Position numbers and translations under genes: made by a program | The notes under the pieces: generated by a model | What the model was told of the DNA's origin: nothing | The model's database searches: none | What the model saw: only the letters and a program-made list of their open reading frames with translations | Shown: positions 20,092 to 31,588 of the stretch, one piece after another | How the letters are laid out: every line of letters begins with the position of its first letter | How positions within the stretch are numbered: the first letter of the stretch is position 1 | From: Paragorgia papillata | Lineage: Eukaryota; Cnidaria; Anthozoa; Scleralcyonacea; Coralliidae | Reading direction: 5' to 3' | Length of the DNA: 64,000 bases | NCBI GenBank assembly: GCA_035771165.1 | Contig: JAWNZC010000014.1 | Location: forward strand, 2,393,001 to 2,457,000

Positions 20092-21320
20092 CCCAACATT
20101 ATAGTCGGAAACATGTGTCCGCCCTGTCACCTTTGAAACGTTTCTGTACCGAACCCTACATGCAAGCAATCATTTCGGTAAAATTCGTGGATGAAGCAAA
20201 CGAAATAGTTCAATCAATGACATGTCTTTTCAAACAGATTTGTGATGCTTTGAATAGTCTGCGTCGCAAGCGGAAATCAACTCTTACAGACTAAAATAGC
20301 TCACGGATCGCTGTCTGGGCGAGTTATAAATAAAACGCACTAGAGCGAAAATCTGATCGTTCGATGAAATTTTACAGTTCTCTTATTTTTTCAGCCACCA
20401 TTCCTTTACAATAAAGCCTCGCTAGTCAATTGACAAACCAAACTCACTTATGCAAATTCTCAAGTAAGAAGCAACGCTCCCGGCTCCGAACGTTTCGGAG
20501 GGCCAACTAGTATCCTTGCCATTATAAACCAAACGCAAAATAATCCGAAATTGTTTTGAACTCAACGAGCTAATAAATAAAATTTCATAAAATTTTCACT
20601 AAGCAGATTAATTTTCATCCGACTGTCAAACACAATAACATGAAGCAGCAGATGCAATTTACTCCGTGGGACGATGGGAAAACGCACCACGTGACTTACA
20701 CATACGGTCGTGGACATTTAATACAAGATGCACGATGACATGATGTCTGGCAGACACAAAAACATAAATAAAGCATAAACTCTTGACCATGCCCAGATCG
20801 CACTGTAATATATTTTTTAATACAAATTATTTACACAATTTTCGCCAAGTTTCGATTCTAATAGAAACAAGGATTCGTGGTAACACCGCGCGTTTACTAT
20901 TTAATCACTATAACAATATTATTATTATTTATAGCATATATCGTTTATTATGTAATATTTAAAACATGAGTATATAGCATGCAGTGTTCTTTCATACTTA
21001 AAACACGAGGCGATAGCCGAGTTTTAGATCTGATAAAACACGTACTACTACTGCGAGACAGTATATTGAATAGCTTCAAAAACGACACATTTGGTAAGTT
21101 CATTGGCGTAGTAATTTTCAAAGCCGAGAAAATCAAAGCTAAAGTTCATATATGCATATCACGGAGATTCTTTAGTTTATCAGATATAATATACTGATTT
21201 ATTATTTATTGAAATATTAAACGTGGTTTTACCACAAATAACAAATTCTCCCTTCTATTCCAATTTGTCACCATGCATGTCAACACTCAAGGAATTAAGT
21301 TCAATTCTTAGAATATGTAA
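20092..21320. other. Non-coding stretch without identified genes
   Basis: I see no recognisable gene. A short open frame ending at 20294 (DEANEIVQSMTCLFKQICDA) starts inside the neighbouring MITE and has no recognised relative. Around 20995-21060 lies the dispersed motif AAAACACGAGGCGATAGCCG, a relative of which occurs near 59925. Two AATAAA signals on the minus strand (21198-21210) probably belong to the gene at 21321-22637. Confidence 0.5.
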
Positions 21321-22637
21321 TTACTGATGGGTAAAGTTGTGTGCTAGTCCAGCTAGTGATCCAAGTAAAGAAAACATTGCAATTGTCAAGGTGAATTGGA
21401 AGTTGTAAAACCTAAATCCGTACCCTCTTCTTTTGCTTTGACTCAAAAATATCTCGAGGCTTTGTCGACAGTGAAATGTTTGACTAATTTTATATTCTAC
21501 TTTATTATTGAGTGCTCGAGCCAGAGTCTGTTCGTGCCAGGTCACATAACTGGCTGATATAAACGGAAAGAAAAACTTGTAAACTACGATCAGCGTTCCA
21601 GCAAACTGGGTGGTGTATTCGTAAGAGTTGTTAAATATCGTTGTCGCTTCCCACCACACGTAAATATTTGCTATTATAACAACCACGTTCAGCAGCAAAT
21701 GGATTAAAAACCAAACTTTGGTTTCGTTCATCGTTTCTTCGATGTCTTGACGAAGTTTAGCATAAACGTTTAAAACGTCGCGAACATTTTCTGTACTGTT
21801 TTCTATTTGTGCGTATCCGTTCGTAAGTACATTACAAATTTGCAAACAAAGACATAAGAAAACGCAACAAACGACGACTGCTGAATAAAGTCCCCAATAT
21901 ACAGATGTCGCTAGTGTGTAAAATAAAGCATCGCATCTCAGTTTGTGATCACAGTTTGCAGTGATTGTAGCCTTGATATTTACTAAGTCAAATATAACTT
22001 GGTAGTAGGCATCTCCAAATAATACAAAGGAGACGCATACAACCCCAATGTAAAGGGCAATATTTACACATAGCCAGTGGTTGGTGTTCAGCATCCCGAT
22101 ATACCTTTGATTTTTGTACCGAAAATAATATAACGTCAATAGGTATGTAGAAAATCCCGATATCCAAAGCGTGCTGAGGAGTATTTTCGTTGCAATGTGA
22201 ACTCTGTGATGACCAGCAGTAATAATAAAGTAGAAATGAGTACACAAGCCAAACAGCAGTAAACACAGAGGTAGCAAAGTTAACCGCCACATAGACTTTC
22301 TTTTGTGTGGAATCCAAATGCCGGGAAAAGCAATGGCAATAAAATAAGAAAGTGGCCAATGTGATTCAAGAAGAACCGACTTCAGTCTTCTAAATCCAAA
22401 CCCACTCGGTGCCTGCTTAGATGCTTTATCCGTTTTATTGTCGACAATGTCAACGACGCAAACTGTAGTGGCATCACAATGTCTGCTTTGCTCGGTAGAC
22501 TCTGGTTGTGGGCCATTGGCATGGAGTGTACTGCCAAAGTTCTGCCTTTTCCTGTCATTCGAAGATTTCAATTCAGGAGATTGCTTGGTATCGACACTAC
22601 GAGCCAAAAGCGGTGTTATTTCACCCATTCCTTTCAT
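21321..22637 (-). CDS. Seven-transmembrane protein, gustatory-receptor-like candidate
   Basis: Uninterrupted 438-codon frame. The N-terminus of about 118 residues is polar and presumably cytoplasmic. Seven hydrophobic segments follow at roughly 119-139, 149-172, 187-208, 238-267, 308-328, 345-366 and 410-433, with a ~45-residue loop before the last one and a very short C-terminal tail. A long N-terminus, seven helices, an extended third intracellular loop and an aromatic final helix (FYNFQFTLTIAMFSL) are what the insect Gr/Or-like (GRL) family of basal animals shows. That assignment is by layout only, since the classical Gr signature is not exact; a lineage-specific orphan receptor is equally possible. 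The first Met is followed by a second at codon 4. Minus-strand AATAAA signals lie ~110 bases past the stop. No introns are needed. It is the downstream neighbour of the SCHIP1-like gene on the same strand. Confidence 0.75.
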   Translation of the reverse strand: MKGMGEITPLLARSVDTKQSPELKSSNDRKRQNFGSTLHANGPQPESTEQSRHCDATTVCVVDIVDNKTDKASKQAPSGFGFRRLKSVLLESHWPLSYFIAIAFPGIWIPHKRKSMWRLTLLPLCLLLFGLCTHFYFIITAGHHRVHIATKILLSTLWISGFSTYLLTLYYFRYKNQRYIGMLNTNHWLCVNIALYIGVVCVSFVLFGDAYYQVIFDLVNIKATITANCDHKLRCDALFYTLATSVYWGLYSAVVVCCVFLCLCLQICNVLTNGYAQIENSTENVRDVLNVYAKLRQDIEETMNETKVWFLIHLLLNVVVIIANIYVWWEATTIFNNSYEYTTQFAGTLIVVYKFFFPFISASYVTWHEQTLARALNNKVEYKISQTFHCRQSLEIFLSQSKRRGYGFRFYNFQFTLTIAMFSLLGSLAGLAHNFTHQ

Positions 22638-22848
22638 ATAGGCTATATAATATAAAGTGCACTGAAGAGAAAGAAGTAAACAGTAATACCAAGAATTGCA
22701 TTGCCACGGGGGTTCCCCAAGTCTTTATTATTTAGTCGCGTGATGTCGTGTCACAAGCCCTATTTATTCATAATCATTCTCAGAATACCTCAATTATTAA
22801 AACCTGAAACATTCGCACTTAGCCTCCTCCACAGGCGACACAAGCACC

Positions 22849-22937
22849 AGTTCCACGACACAACCATCAATTCCACGACACAACCACCAATTCCACGCCA
22901 CAACACTAATTCCACGACACAACCATCAATTCCACGT
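22849..22937. repeat. Minisatellite, ~19-20 bp unit
   Basis: Five imperfect copies of ATTCCACGACACAACCATCA. Confidence 0.9.
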
Positions 22938-23489
22938 TTTAATTTGCTATATCATCATTTACCGAGTGATGGTATAAAACTGAATTTTCGATGAACCATT
23001 GGACAATTAAAATGTTTCGCGTTCAGGCTACAACTGCTCAGTGAAAATGTACTTCAACAGTCTTAACCGAGAAAAATTCAGCGAAAACCCAACTATACAG
23101 CAACTATATATATATATGTATGTAGTTAGTCTTGTGTTCCCTCCCTTGAATCTCAGATGTTCCCTCGACTTCAGAGATACTCGCAGAAAACAAAACCTTT
23201 TCCTTGGGATTAGACATTAAGTGAATATAGTTCGTCTTGTTAGTCTTCGCGTGCAAGATAATAACTGCTTCTATAACAGAACATTTTAATCAACGCTATC
23301 TTTATACACGTTACATTATAACACAGATTTTGTTATCACTAATCGACATAAAAAAATACATAATATATTAAATAGATGCTCTGAAATAGTACCCAATAAT
23401 ATAATCGAAGATAGAGGCTTATTTAATTGTTATAAAAATCACTGAAAGAACCAATTAATCACTCCAATTCCTTCCGCCGGAAGTTCCGG

Positions 23490-23535
23490 TTACTTTCCAC
23501 ATTTCTGGGAAAGTTTGTGATTCCTTTGTGCGTAC
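23490..23535 (-). CDS. SCHIP1: SCHIP1-like gene, exon 7 (last coding)
   Basis: Acceptor TTTTTATAG at 23536-23544. One base completes a Lys codon begun in exon 6, then 14 codons (YAQRNHKLSQKCGK) and TAA. The charged, Gln-rich tail continues the coiled coil of exon 6. Without this exon, translation would end at a TAA inside the exon 6 donor. Confidence 0.6.
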
Positions 23536-26500
23536 CTATAAAAACAATTGGAAGATAAGTCGTATTGAAAGAAAATAAATTTATGTGTCATAAATTTATG
23601 AAAAAGATTAAGTTCAAATGAGCTCGGAAATTACCGCTGTGGAGAAAAGATATCTGACTGCCCCAACCAGGAATCGAACCCAAGGTCGGCTTAACGTATA
23701 CAAGCGTCTTTTTATATCATTTGAAAACGGGTAATTTTCATTTATTTTAAACAAAAATTAAGGTTAATATTTCAAACAAACAATATGATACAAATTTGAA
23801 AGGGAATGCACACTTCAAATCTCCATTTGAGCCACAGTACATTTAACAATTAGACAACGAGGACGAGTTGTCTAATCGTTTTAGTATAAACCAACTATCC
23901 GGAAAAAAATATTTTAAAGAAACAAACTCAAACCTCGATTCGACAAAATCTCAGGTACATTTAACGGTCGACAAACCTCAGTACATTTAACAATTAGACA
24001 ACGAGGGCGAGTTGTCTAATCGTTTTAGTATAAACAATTAAACTATTGTTTTAAAGAAACAAACTCAAACCTCGACAAAACGAACGTTCTCTGCCATTAT
24101 TCTTTATTTAAAACTTGACTCTTTCGCTACTATTACCAATATAGACAGCAAGTATCTCAGCCAATAAGAATGTAGGATGTGTAACTACTTTGTTTATACT
24201 AACAATGGTTAATAGCTTACACTGAAAGTAGTTCTAAACTCAACATATTGTACAACTTACTTCACAGCATCTTCAACATCCATTAAAAGTGCATCTTGTT
24301 TTGTGTGAAGTTGATCTCTTACTAATAATTCATTCACTAATTCATCGGATATTTCTAAGAGAAAGATACCAAATTAGTATAGTATTTTCAGCCTAAACTC
24401 AGTAGAGTTTTCTCAGCTCCTGCTGCTGTACATTGCTGTCGTATGTTGATAATATTCCGGAAGGTTGCGGTTCTAGTCCTGGCTAAAGTTCAGAGTTTCT
24501 TTGAGTATTAACAACTTAGGACAGCTTATACAGGAAGAACTGAGAAAAGATAACAAATGCTACCAAGTAATTAGGGCAAGTAATTAGCAAATAGAGGAGG
24601 CTAAACAGAGAAGTGACTTATTAAGTAAAGTGAGTAGAGTTGTAGTTGATCTCTCCTGTGTTTCGAGGGTTTTCCGCCGGGTTCTCCGTTTTTCCTCCCT
24701 ACACAAAATCAACACTTACATCATGGTAGTCATGTTCAATTGGGGCATTTCGCCCTGTTTGACCACCAGTTTCTATAGGCAATCAAGTTATTAAAGTGGC
24801 ACTACGACGAAATAATCGCGAATCTAGTATTGATACCAGTAAATGAGGAATACCGGTTTCAGTTTCTCAAAATTATGTGTCGTTCTCGAGATATTTAAGT
24901 TTCTGGAACATGTAAATTAGGTGCCTCGTGACGTCATTTACTCACACAGGCAAAAATTACATTTATAAAATTAGTAATATATCTGAAACTATGAAGTAGA
25001 AATAATTCAAACTTTGCACAAGAATAGTTTTGGGGAAAATACACTCCACCGTTCACATTATGTTGTTTCCATGGATATCGTTTGCAAACAGGCGCCTTCC
25101 ATTTGTAAATTTTTTCTCCATAAAACAACTTTTACTGCAATACATTGACATGAATATTTGTAGACACACAGATATTGTATTTGGAATGTTTCAATTATCA
25201 TATTCTTTTGAAAAGAAACATAAAATTAATATTTTAATTTTTTAGTAAAAATGCTTGTGTTTCTAAACGGTTTCCGTAGCAACCCATGATGCGCACAGTG
25301 GAGTCTACTTTTATAATAACTATACTTGTGCAAAGTTTGAATTATTTCTACTTCTTAGTTTCAGATATATTATTCATTTTATAAATCTTATTTTTGCCTG
25401 TGTGAGTAAATGACGTCACGCGGCACCTAATTTACATGTTTCAGAAATTTAAATATCAAGAACGAGACAATATTTTGAGAAACTGAAAACGTCGGTATTC
25501 CTCATTTGGAAATTATAGTTTACTCGTATCAACACTAGATTCACGATTTTTTCGTCGTAGTGCCACTTTAAAGAGAGGGCTAAATAAAGAAGGGCTTTTT
25601 AGAAAGAGGGCTAAATCGAAAAGAGAACTTCTTAGAGAGGAGGCTTAATAAAGAGAAGGGAGGAGGCTAAATAGAAAGATGGACTTATTAGAGGAGGGGC
25701 TTAAACGAGCTTTTACGGTAGGTTCTTATTCGGAAAATTCCTTTTGAAATGTCCCAAACAAAGTCCCAATCTGACAAAGGGGCCGATTACATGAGGCGAG
25801 AGGGCCCGGTTAACCGAGTTGGCCCGCTTCGTATATTTATCATCTCTTGTTTCAAAATTTCGATTACATGGCAACCGAGCTGGCCCGCCTTGCCGGGATC
25901 CCGGTTGCTGCTTGCCGAGCCAACTCGGTTAAGCGAGTTGAAAATTTCACCTTTTCCCCCATGTAATCAGCTTTTTGCCGAGTTGGCCCGGCAAAGCGGG
26001 CTGAAAAACTGATTGACTCGTTCTGCCGCGCGTTTGTTTACTTGATTGTATGAATAAATATAGCTAAAATGAACTCACGTAGAGCATCAAAACCTTGTTT
26101 GTGCGTTTCAAGACGTAGCGAAGACTCAATAAATTAATTAGTCTTCGTGAAAACGCTTTCGCGAGTTAGCCAAGACAATATCAATCTTTTTATTAACGAT
26201 ACTGCATCGACATAAATAACAGTGTAAAACTGCAGTAAATCTAACGTAATTTTGCCCAAATGAAGCAACATTTGCTTGGTAATTGCGAATTTTGGGTTGA
26301 AATCATCGACGTCAACAGCCGTCAGCTCAAAACTCATCCCGGCTTACCGAGCTGTCCCGCCTCATGTAATCGCAATATAAATCTCACCCCAGCTTACTGC
26401 ATGGGCCAACTCGGTTAACCTGGCCAACTCGCTCCATGTAATCAGCCCTTAATAGATCGTTTTCATCTGACGTCAACGCGGCCATATTGGTGCACCAAAA

Positions 26501-26990
26501 CAATGAAATGGCGGCCAAATTGGTGTTCCATCTTTATCATATGGCAATTTAACTCTATTCTTATTCGAACACTTCATACTGTTTCACCACCCCAATGGGA
26601 CCATCGATCACGTGAGTAAAAACTGGGAGCACAAAGACTATGTCGCAAAACGTTCCACAATGCATCGCGAATCTAAATATGAACAGGTCCCCAGTACATT
26701 TTGAGAATGATTTCCCTTAACCCTTTCACTCGCATTGTTGTGGGACCTGACAACTTTATCCTTTTACTCCGTGTAGCGCCAGACGATTTTACTCGTCAAG
26801 GGGATACGTCTCAGAAAGCCATGAATGAAATGGTTAAGGTTCATGGCCACTGCCAGATCTACCCAAAAAAATCCTTACGTGCAGTAAGACACTCAAAACA
26901 AAGAAGAGAACAAACTTAAAAAATAACATCTTAAGCTCAAGATTCGAGTTAAAAGCGTCAATACTAATGTCTGATGGAAAACATTGTGAA

Positions 26991-27031
<41 letters not shown>

Positions 27032-29642
27032 GGGATATTACACGGTGGCGAGAAGATATGGATTTTATGTTCGAGTGGCAACCGTGTGTTCTATTTATTA
27101 TATGGACAGCGAAATTATGCGTGGAAGTGATGTTGATAAACTGGGTTGAATGCAAAAACTACAACCGCTTGACCAAAAACGTTTTGAAAATACAAATGAA
27201 AAATACAACAGCTTCTTCGAATACGTCATTTTACGTGAAAAACTGAATTAAGAGAAGTTACTGGCTCAAATTTACTTGATTCGAAACTTAGGCAAAAGGC
27301 GTAATCGGACGATATGTCACTCGGATGTGTTCCCGGATGTAGTGAAATATGGATTCTACGAGTGTTGCTATATATACAGGGGGTGGACAAAAAAAAATGG
27401 CCATCATTAAAAATATGGTTAATGTGGAATAACTATTATTCTAGCCTGTTAATACAGACTCTTCATATCGCGCCCTGGGAAAATGGACGCGGGCGAGAGA
27501 AGCCTGGTTTCCATATAGACATAAGAGCCGGCGGCATGGCTGCGGCAATGGGCAATGGTCCAATCGCATACAGCTTTTTATTGCTGGCTAATTCAACACG
27601 GTCTATGAAACCAGGCTTAACACCGCTAATTGTGTCCCGTCAAGTTTATGCAAATTAGTTATATTTTAACTAGCCGGGCGAGTGTTGTTATGTGAAATTT
27701 GTTTAGTCGAAAACTAATATTTTAAAAAGTTTAGCTTCAAACTTTTCGAAATTTACAAAAAGATATTGTTTTGGCTATATTCTTTCTGCCCGTGCAAATA
27801 AATAAGTGCGCGTGAAAGTCAGTGTAATAAGCAGTTAAGCTAAAGCATAAGAGAAATTATATATTGTAAACAAAAGCTCATACAGCCAAGCAGGGATTGT
27901 CTGAACTTAAGTTTACTTAAAAGTTAATTTTTCGCATAGTATAGCTTAGAACTTTACGAAATTTACGAAGACTGGTATTTTGAACGTGTTCTTACTGCTC
28001 GTGTAAATGAATCTACGTGAAAGATTTTGCCGAAAAGGCTACAAGTGTTGGCGAAATGTATATCTAACAGATAATAAATTTTACCGAAATGTCTGGCCAT
28101 GCCTGATTGCATAATTAATTTGATTCTTTTCAGTAGCCAATGAGAGACAACTACCAAAATCTGGCAGCATAATCGGGACGCAATTAGCGGTGTTAAATAG
28201 AAGACTCTTCTCTCGCGTCCATTTCCCCAGGGCGCGATGTGAAGAGTCTGTATTAGCAGGCTACTATTATTCGAGAAAAGAAAAATATGTAAAGTGATAT
28301 ATTTTAGAATGCATGCATCAATATCTTCTCAAATATGATATCCAATTCTAATTCTGTTATTGGTTTAAAAAATACATTAACTTTGAAAGCGCTGTGAAGC
28401 TGTAGTGAAATCAAGTGAAATGGCAACAAAATATCTTGTTTTGCTTGTTTTCCCCCCCCTCAAAATAACTATTTTCCTGTTATAACACATTCATAGTATA
28501 CAAACTCCATTAATCATTTTGAAGACTAATTGGAATTAAGTCGAACTAAGATTCACTTCATTTGTTACAAGATTGAAAATCATGAAAAAATAATATATTT
28601 TTTAAATCAATGGATAAAATTAGAATTAGAATGATATCATATTTGAGCAGATCTTGACACATGCATTCTAAAAATATATAACTTTACATATTTTTCTTTA
28701 CTCTAATAAAGTTATAAAATGCACATTAAATCATACTTTCAATGAACGCCACTTTTTTTTGTCCACCCCCTGTATATATACATATATATACAAATGAGCA
28801 CGTGTGATTTTGTTCACGGAATGTCGGAAAGTGCTCAATACCATAAAGGTAGAGCGAATATAGTATAGTTTAAGTGGGCTTACCTCAAAATGTTGAGTGT
28901 CGCAACTATCGGTTTCACGCGGGGCGATCTTCAGGCGACTGAGTAGTTTCGATTCGTTGGCCGCTTAAATGGTTTTGGTCAAAAGGTGGGCGTGTGGGCG
29001 GTGAAACAATTTGCATCTGCCTATCCTCCTGAGTAGGAAGCCGCGCGTTTTAAAATAGACCAGGTTATGTTGAAATTTTGTTTCTTTTCTTTTAAATCCC
29101 AGACGTGTTTCGAAAGTTCGGTTTCGTTTGAATATTTTTTTGTTTTGGAAAGATTTAGTGTGATTTCTGTATCGCTCTTTGAAATTGTTTGCTGTCATGC
29201 CAATGTAGTGTTTGGTGTTATTTATGTCGCTTGTGGAAACAGTTGCTTTGTATACTATACTATTTGTCAGGTACTGTCCATGAAGTGGGCAAGTGCCCAT
29301 GAAGTGGGCAAGTTTCCACATGTTTGGAAGAGAAACTTTGTATCATGAAAGCAGACAAACACTTTTTACTCAATAAAAGATCAGAAATCATTTCGACATG
29401 CAGGCATAAAAATAAATTTAATATCAACAATCCAAACAATCAAAACAAGGAAAGGAATTTGAGGAACACACCGCCCACACGCCCACCTTTCGACCAAAAC
29501 CATTTGAGGAACGCATTCACCTTTTGACTAAAACGATTTAAGCGGCCCACAAATCGAAACTACTCTGTCGCCTGAAGATCGCCCCGCGTGAACTGACAGT
29601 TGCGACACTCGACATTTTGAGGTAAGCCCACTTAAACTATAC

Positions 29643-29702
<60 letters not shown>

Positions 29703-31557
29703 ACACTTTGTTTTATAATTTAGTATACAATACATACAATAGATTTGATATTATATGATGTATAGGTTTGATGTATAACGTCATCAATGGTTCTATGAGA
29801 GTATAAATACGGGACCTGTCTTCACAACGATCAGGGGTGATCATGAAGACACTACATGTACGCTTGTATTTCGTTAACAAAATTCGGTAGGAATTCGGTT
29901 TTTGACGACCTACGAACTTAAGACAGAGACAGTGCTGTATACTGTAGTCCGTCATTTTTATGACAAATGTTATATTTTACATTGATTCTGCGTTAATTTT
30001 AGATATTAGTTTATTGAATAATATGATTGTGTGCACAAAGCAATCACCTCAAAAAGATCGGATTGGTTTTAACAGGACCGTGAGAGTTTTTAAGTCGCGC
30101 ATTTCTCAAATAAGACGTAAATATATATATATATATGCTGGTGCATCGTTGTGTAGATGATCGGCGTTCGGTTTCATGATGGTCTTGATCGTGGCATTAA
30201 AATGATCATCCCTTGAATATTACACAATCGTATCAAGCGCTAACTCATGCATCGCTCACTCAAATAATTCCCACTCTGGCATTGTGAGCAATTAGCCGTA
30301 GCGCGAACTATTTTCTCCCCGCCGGACTCGAGGCCGGACTAATTATTGTAAACAAACATTTAGATTCTCAGCTACAAAAATCTGGGAAAATATTCCCAGT
30401 GATTTAAAAACCCTTTCTGTTTCAATGTAAATAATATTTTGTTTTGTTACTTCGACACGATCTTAATATTTCATCCTCTGCTGATCTCCAAACTTATTAA
30501 TATGTAAATATATAGACAGTGATTAAACTCGAAAGCTTTATACTTTAATTACACTCTCACATATGTATATTCTTTCATAAAATATTTTGTTTTATATCTA
30601 ACTCTGATTTAGTATACAATATATGTATATGTACATATATGTATCACTATGTAAACTTTGTATTTTTCATTGTAAGTATTAAAATAGTGTGAATAAATTG
30701 AAATTATCATAAATCGCCGCATGTCTACTACCATGGTCCCAGAGGTTCTACGCCACCCGCTCCCCCCCCCCCCCCCCCCCCCCCCCCCCGAATACTGAAA
30801 GCGGCGAGAGAACCAGCCTGGTTCCCAGGCCTCTCTTTTTAACGTCGAGCGGCAGACCGCATTTGTGAGAGGCCTGGAATAAAATGTTTTGCTTGGCCCC
30901 AAATCTGGCCCCAAATCAGGCCCCAAAACTGGCCCCAAATTATACAGGCACCAAACGGCCGTTTGGCGGAAAACCAAGGCAGATAAAACTCACGTCGGTC
31001 TGCACAATTCTTTATAACATCATATAGCAAGGTTGGTCTACTTCCGAAACGTTAAAATAGCATATTTCGATTTGTATAAATGTGTTTCAACACAACCACT
31101 TCCTACGCCGAACACTACTTTATAAAGCCTCGTATGTAACGACCTTTTAACGTGATGTAAAATAAAGAAACCTACTCGTTTGCTGTCTGCTCTCAAGAAG
31201 AAGTTTGTTTAAGTGCCCTCGTTCATAAAGATTAAAGAATCCGAGCTCCAGCAGGATTCATGATAGATAAAGATGAACATTTTCCGCTTGTCCTCTCGCT
31301 CGATGCCTATTCTGTGACGTCACCAAAATACGTTCGAAAGAAAAGAGGACTAGGAACTAATCTGCGAGAGAACCTCTGGCCGAACTGGCCGTTTCTTTGA
31401 TCGCTCCAAGCCAATGAAGTCGCTAGGGTCAGATCTTGACCCCATTTTCTGATTGGCTAAGACATCTGTTAGGTTTTTTTTTAGATTACTACAACATGAA
31501 AGTGAGATTGGTGGCGTCTTCGACCAGAGGTTCTCTCGCCGCTTTCAGCATTCGGGT

Positions 31558-31588
<31 letters not shown>

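Larger units (their letters stand above)
28873..29637. mobile_element. Penelope-like element remnant with inverted ends
   Basis: Two inverted arms (28873-28985 and 29461-29637) share TAGTTTAAGTGGGCTTACCT, GGGGCGATCTTCAGGCGAC and GGTGGGCGTGTGGGCGG. Between them lie a minus-strand GIY-YIG fragment and a plus-strand fragment of the same domain's C-terminus. The arms resemble the terminal repeats (pLTRs) of Penelope-like elements and contain hammerhead-like motifs. Intron 5 of the SCHIP1-like gene. Confidence 0.8.

Noticed and set aside
24934..25245. Two overlapping short frames at 24934-25128 and 25030-25245
   Set aside because: They span the arms and centre of the TTAA foldback element and show no domain or codon signal.
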